Positions 25,259 through 27,545 of a stretch of 27,545 nucleotides of DNA are shown in pieces. Below the pieces are notes generated by a model. It was not told the origin of the DNA, searched no databases, and saw nothing but the letters and a program-made list of their open reading frames with translations. A program made the position numbers and the translations under genes. Every line of letters starts with the position of its first letter. Within the stretch, counting starts at the first letter, position 1. The DNA lies in the NCBI GenBank assembly GCA_947259685.1, contig CAMYNC010000074.1:1-27545 (forward strand), read 5' to 3'. This DNA comes from an uncultured Desulfuromonadales bacterium. Lineage in GTDB: Bacteria; Desulfobacterota; Desulfuromonadia; Desulfuromonadales; Geopsychrobacteraceae.

Positions 25259-25292
25259 AGCCAACCTGGGTTTCCCAGGTTGGCTTTTTTTT
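25259..25292 (+). terminator. Strong terminator after the tetrahaem cytochrome
   Basis: AGCCAACCTGGG (25259-25270) and CCCAGGTTGGCT (25274-25285) form a perfect 12-bp stem with a 3-base loop and a run of T. The large cytochrome downstream therefore probably has its own promoter. Confidence 0.95.
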
Positions 25293-25378
25293 ATTTAAAA
25301 TCTGGCATCAATGGAGTGTTTCTAGTATAGTTAGCCCCAGCTCATAAAATAATAATAATGGGCTTGGGAGGTTTTTGC

Positions 25379-27340
25379 ATGCTCCAGGTTCGACTCATAC
25401 TGATTTTGGCAGCGCTTTTCTGCGTTGCTTCACCCCTGCTGGCAGCAGACAGCTGTGTGACTTCAAGCTGCCACGCCAATTATGGGCAGGCTCGTTATGT
25501 CCATGGGCCAGTGGCCGCCGATGGCTGTGTGCTCTGTCATCAGACGACGGTTGCTGCTCATCCGCAAGGCCCGCAGGATTTTACTCTGATGGCCGATGGC
25601 ACTGATCTTTGCTATCGCTGTCATAGCAGTAAAACCGGTGAGGATCCGGTGATTCATCCGATATTGGAAGAGGGCTGTATCGGTTGTCACTCACCCCACC
25701 AGGGGGCGAATCAGTTTTTTCTTTATGCTGAGGATCGCTCACTCTGCTATCGCTGCCATGAAGATAAAACCAGCGGCTATGCCTATCTGCATCCACAGCT
25801 TGAAGAAGGCTGTCTGAGCTGTCACAAACCCCACTCCGGTAAAGCCAAAGGGATGTTGCCGACCGCGGGTGCAGAGTTCTGTCTCGGCTGTCACGATGAC
25901 CCCGCAGCAGGGCAGCCGGTTCTGCATACACCGGTGGGGCGCGGCGATTGCGTCGCCTGTCATAATCCACACGCCGAAAATGCCCCGAAGATGTTGCCAG
26001 CTGAAGGTCAAAAGCTCTGTTTCGGCTGCCACGATGATTTCCTCACTGGCCAGCGGGTGGTGCATCCGATTATCAGTCAGGATGGTTGCACTGCCTGTCA
26101 TGATCCGCACGGTGGGCAGGCGGCCAACAGTCTGCCAGCCTCCGGCGCCGCACTCTGTTATCGCTGTCATGAGGATAAAGCCGCTGGCGAGGGGACTACG
26201 CATCCACCGGTCGCCGCCGGTGATTGTCTCGGCTGCCACGATCCGCATGCGACCAACAACCCGGCCATGCTTCGAGCTGCCGGCAGCGACCTATGCTACC
26301 TCTGTCATGAGAGTAAAACCGCTGGCAAAGCTTATGCTCACGGACCGGTCGGGGCTGGAGCCTGTACCGACTGTCACGACCCGCACCAGGGTAAAGAGGC
26401 AGCGATGTTACCCTCAGTCGGTGCTGATCTCTGCTACGAATGCCACGAAAGTATGATTTCTCAGGATTATGATCACCGCCCGGTTGCCGATGGCGCCTGC
26501 GGCGATTGCCATGATGTCCACGCCTCGGATGCCAAGTTCCAACTGGCGGCGCCAGGAAATCAGCTCTGTTCTCTCTGTCATACCGATAAGCAGAGCCTGG
26601 ATGAAATGCCGAATGTCCACCCGGCGGTGACCGACGGCTGTACCTCCTGTCACAATCCCCACACTGGAAATTATCCCTACATGCTGCCGGCCCAAGGAGT
26701 CGATTTCTGCGGTGAGTGCCATGCCGATATCTCGGCTATCGCCAATAACTCTTCGGTCAAGCATGGGGCTATGGATGGTGGCTGTATCGCCTGCCATGAT
26801 CCCCATGGCAACGGCAATCCGCGGATGTTCAACGCAAAAGAAGAGATTTTCTGCATCAGCTGCCACGCTGAGATGGGAACGGCTATCGCCAGCTCCAGCA
26901 GTCAGCACCAGCCGGTTGAAGAAGGAGCCTGCTGGGGGTGCCACAATCCGCACGGCTCAGATACGTTCAGCCTGCTCAAGGCAAGCTATCCGGAACCCTT
27001 TTACGCCGGGTTTGATGAAGATAAGTTCCAGCTCTGTTTCAGTTGTCACGATAGTCGGGCCTTTTTATATGAGCGCACTTCGGAACTGACCGGTTTCCGC
27101 AACGGCGACCGTAATCTGCATTTTCTGCATGTCAACAAGGCAACCAAAGGGCGGGTCTGCAAAACCTGCCATGGGGTGCATGGGGCTGACCAGATCAAGC
27201 TGGTGAAAAGCCGTATCCCCGGCTTTGGTCGCTGGGAAATTCCGATCAACCTGCAAAAAGGTGTCGATGGCGCTACTTGTACTGTCGGCTGTCACAAACC
27301 GAAAACCTACGATCGCTCCCGACCGTATCCAAACGATTAA
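25379..27340 (+). CDS. Large multihaem c-type cytochrome (23 CXXCH plus CX4CH and CX3CH), doubled-CXXCH repeats
   Basis: 653 residues from ATG 25379, which has GGGAGG 7 bases upstream; the ATG at 25358 lacks such a site. Residues 1-22 are a signal peptide ending PLLA. I count 23 CXXCH motifs, plus CVTSSCH (CX4CH) right after the signal peptide and CTVGCH (CX3CH) near the C-terminus, so up to 25 haems, about one per 26 residues. The chain consists of about 11 copies of a unit of roughly 46 residues: HP.....GC..CH.PH........L......LC..CH, the doubled-CXXCH (Cytochrome_c3_2) module. The histidine of each .PH is a likely distal ligand. Such chains conduct electrons across or outside the outer membrane in metal-reducing relatives. 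No membrane anchor is seen; a lipoprotein gene follows 21 bases later. Confidence 0.95.
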   Translation: MLQVRLILILAALFCVASPLLAADSCVTSSCHANYGQARYVHGPVAADGCVLCHQTTVAAHPQGPQDFTLMADGTDLCYRCHSSKTGEDPVIHPILEEGCIGCHSPHQGANQFFLYAEDRSLCYRCHEDKTSGYAYLHPQLEEGCLSCHKPHSGKAKGMLPTAGAEFCLGCHDDPAAGQPVLHTPVGRGDCVACHNPHAENAPKMLPAEGQKLCFGCHDDFLTGQRVVHPIISQDGCTACHDPHGGQAANSLPASGAALCYRCHEDKAAGEGTTHPPVAAGDCLGCHDPHATNNPAMLRAAGSDLCYLCHESKTAGKAYAHGPVGAGACTDCHDPHQGKEAAMLPSVGADLCYECHESMISQDYDHRPVADGACGDCHDVHASDAKFQLAAPGNQLCSLCHTDKQSLDEMPNVHPAVTDGCTSCHNPHTGNYPYMLPAQGVDFCGECHADISAIANNSSVKHGAMDGGCIACHDPHGNGNPRMFNAKEEIFCISCHAEMGTAIASSSSQHQPVEEGACWGCHNPHGSDTFSLLKASYPEPFYAGFDEDKFQLCFSCHDSRAFLYERTSELTGFRNGDRNLHFLHVNKATKGRVCKTCHGVHGADQIKLVKSRIPGFGRWEIPINLQKGVDGATCTVGCHKPKTYDRSRPYPND

Positions 27341-27361
27341 GGTTGGAGCATAATAACGAGT

Positions 27362-27545
27362 ATGAACTTGCGAACTCTTCTTTTTCTGATCGTTCTTTCG
27401 GCTTTGACCGGTTGTGCTGGCAAGGCCCCCGAACAAGGCAAGCGGTTTTTCTGGCCGATCGGATCTTTCGAGCCAAAGATCGAGTACCTCGATTTTTACC
27501 AGTCGGACCGGGATGTTAAACACACAGAGAGCGCCTTTTCTCAGG
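27362..27545 (+). CDS. Start of a lipoprotein, possibly NHL/beta-propeller type (3' end outside window)
   Basis: The frame from ATG 27362 is open to the window end (61 codons). Residues 1-17 are a signal with lipobox ALTGC, so the mature protein should be lipid-anchored. After a short linker comes FFWPIGSFEPKIEYLDFY; a W-P..(E/D)-P-(K/R)-I-x-(Y/F) start is typical of the six-bladed NHL-type lipoproteins found beside multihaem cytochromes in this lineage, but too little is visible for a firm call. Spacing of 21 bases from the large cytochrome suggests one transcript. The ribosome-binding site is weak: GGAG at 27345-27348 is 13 bases away. Confidence 0.6.
   Translation, partial: MNLRTLLFLIVLSALTGCAGKAPEQGKRFFWPIGSFEPKIEYLDFYQSDRDVKHTESAFSQ

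Noticed and set aside
25302..25330. Sigma-54 promoter before the large cytochrome
   Set aside because: TGGCAT is present but no TTGC element follows at the required spacing.
25600..27000. Regularly spaced repeated DNA, possible CRISPR-like array
   Set aside because: The periodicity comes from codons of the doubled-CXXCH protein units; copies are diverged at the DNA level and there are no constant repeats with unique spacers.

Overview
The window looks like chromosomal DNA of a Desulfuromonadales-type bacterium (Geobacter/Desulfuromonas/Pelobacter relatives). The main reasons are three c-type cytochromes with 4, 6 and about 25 haem sites, a short-form ThiC, a ThiE-ThiD fusion, a long-form GAPDH, a RACo-like ASKHA protein and PilZ and J-domain accessory proteins. 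This placement is inferred from protein character and gene mix; no rRNA gene is present. I see no tRNA, CRISPR array, transposase or phage gene.

Layout. 1-5209 (+): the 3' part of a very large type I-secreted RTX surface protein (VCBS/T1SS repeats, VWA domain, PPC domain, RTX nonapeptides), then a TolC-type outer-membrane factor with an extra Cds6/NTF2-like C-terminal domain. 5315-8740 (-): hexahaem cytochrome, PilZ protein, J-domain protein and RdgC-like protein, all in one direction. 8869-10243 (+): RlmL-type rRNA methyltransferase, then a ribosomal protein S21 gene (rpsU) that keeps its promoter and terminator but has lost its middle and is frameshifted. 10244-10521: no gene, but a palindromic dispersed-repeat-like sequence. 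10583-13269: divergent gap (-) and fba (+) with apparently overlapping promoters. 13351-18566 (-): cooT-like, thiED fusion, thiC, speD and a ChaN/PDZ lipoprotein, probably read from one strong promoter at 18627-18656 with a possible break after thiED. 18766-21131 (+): alr overlapping a RACo-like gene. 21270-24773 (+): purH, purD, purE, with a short inverted-repeat element between purH and purD. 24887-27545 (+): periplasmic tetrahaem cytochrome c3, a cytochrome with about 25 haem sites, and the start of a lipoprotein that resembles NHL/beta-propeller proteins.

How the genes work together. Much of the window is core metabolism: purine synthesis, thiamine, polyamine, alanine racemase and triose/hexose phosphate interconversion. 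Two cell-surface themes flank it: adhesin secretion on the left and extracellular electron transfer on the right. No defence or mobile system was recognised. The observations I find most worth checking are the broken rpsU between intact transcription signals, the gap/fba promoters that share one self-complementary -35 hexamer, the giant cytochrome with non-standard haem motifs at both ends, and the RACo-like protein lacking an iron-sulfur domain and translationally coupled to alr.
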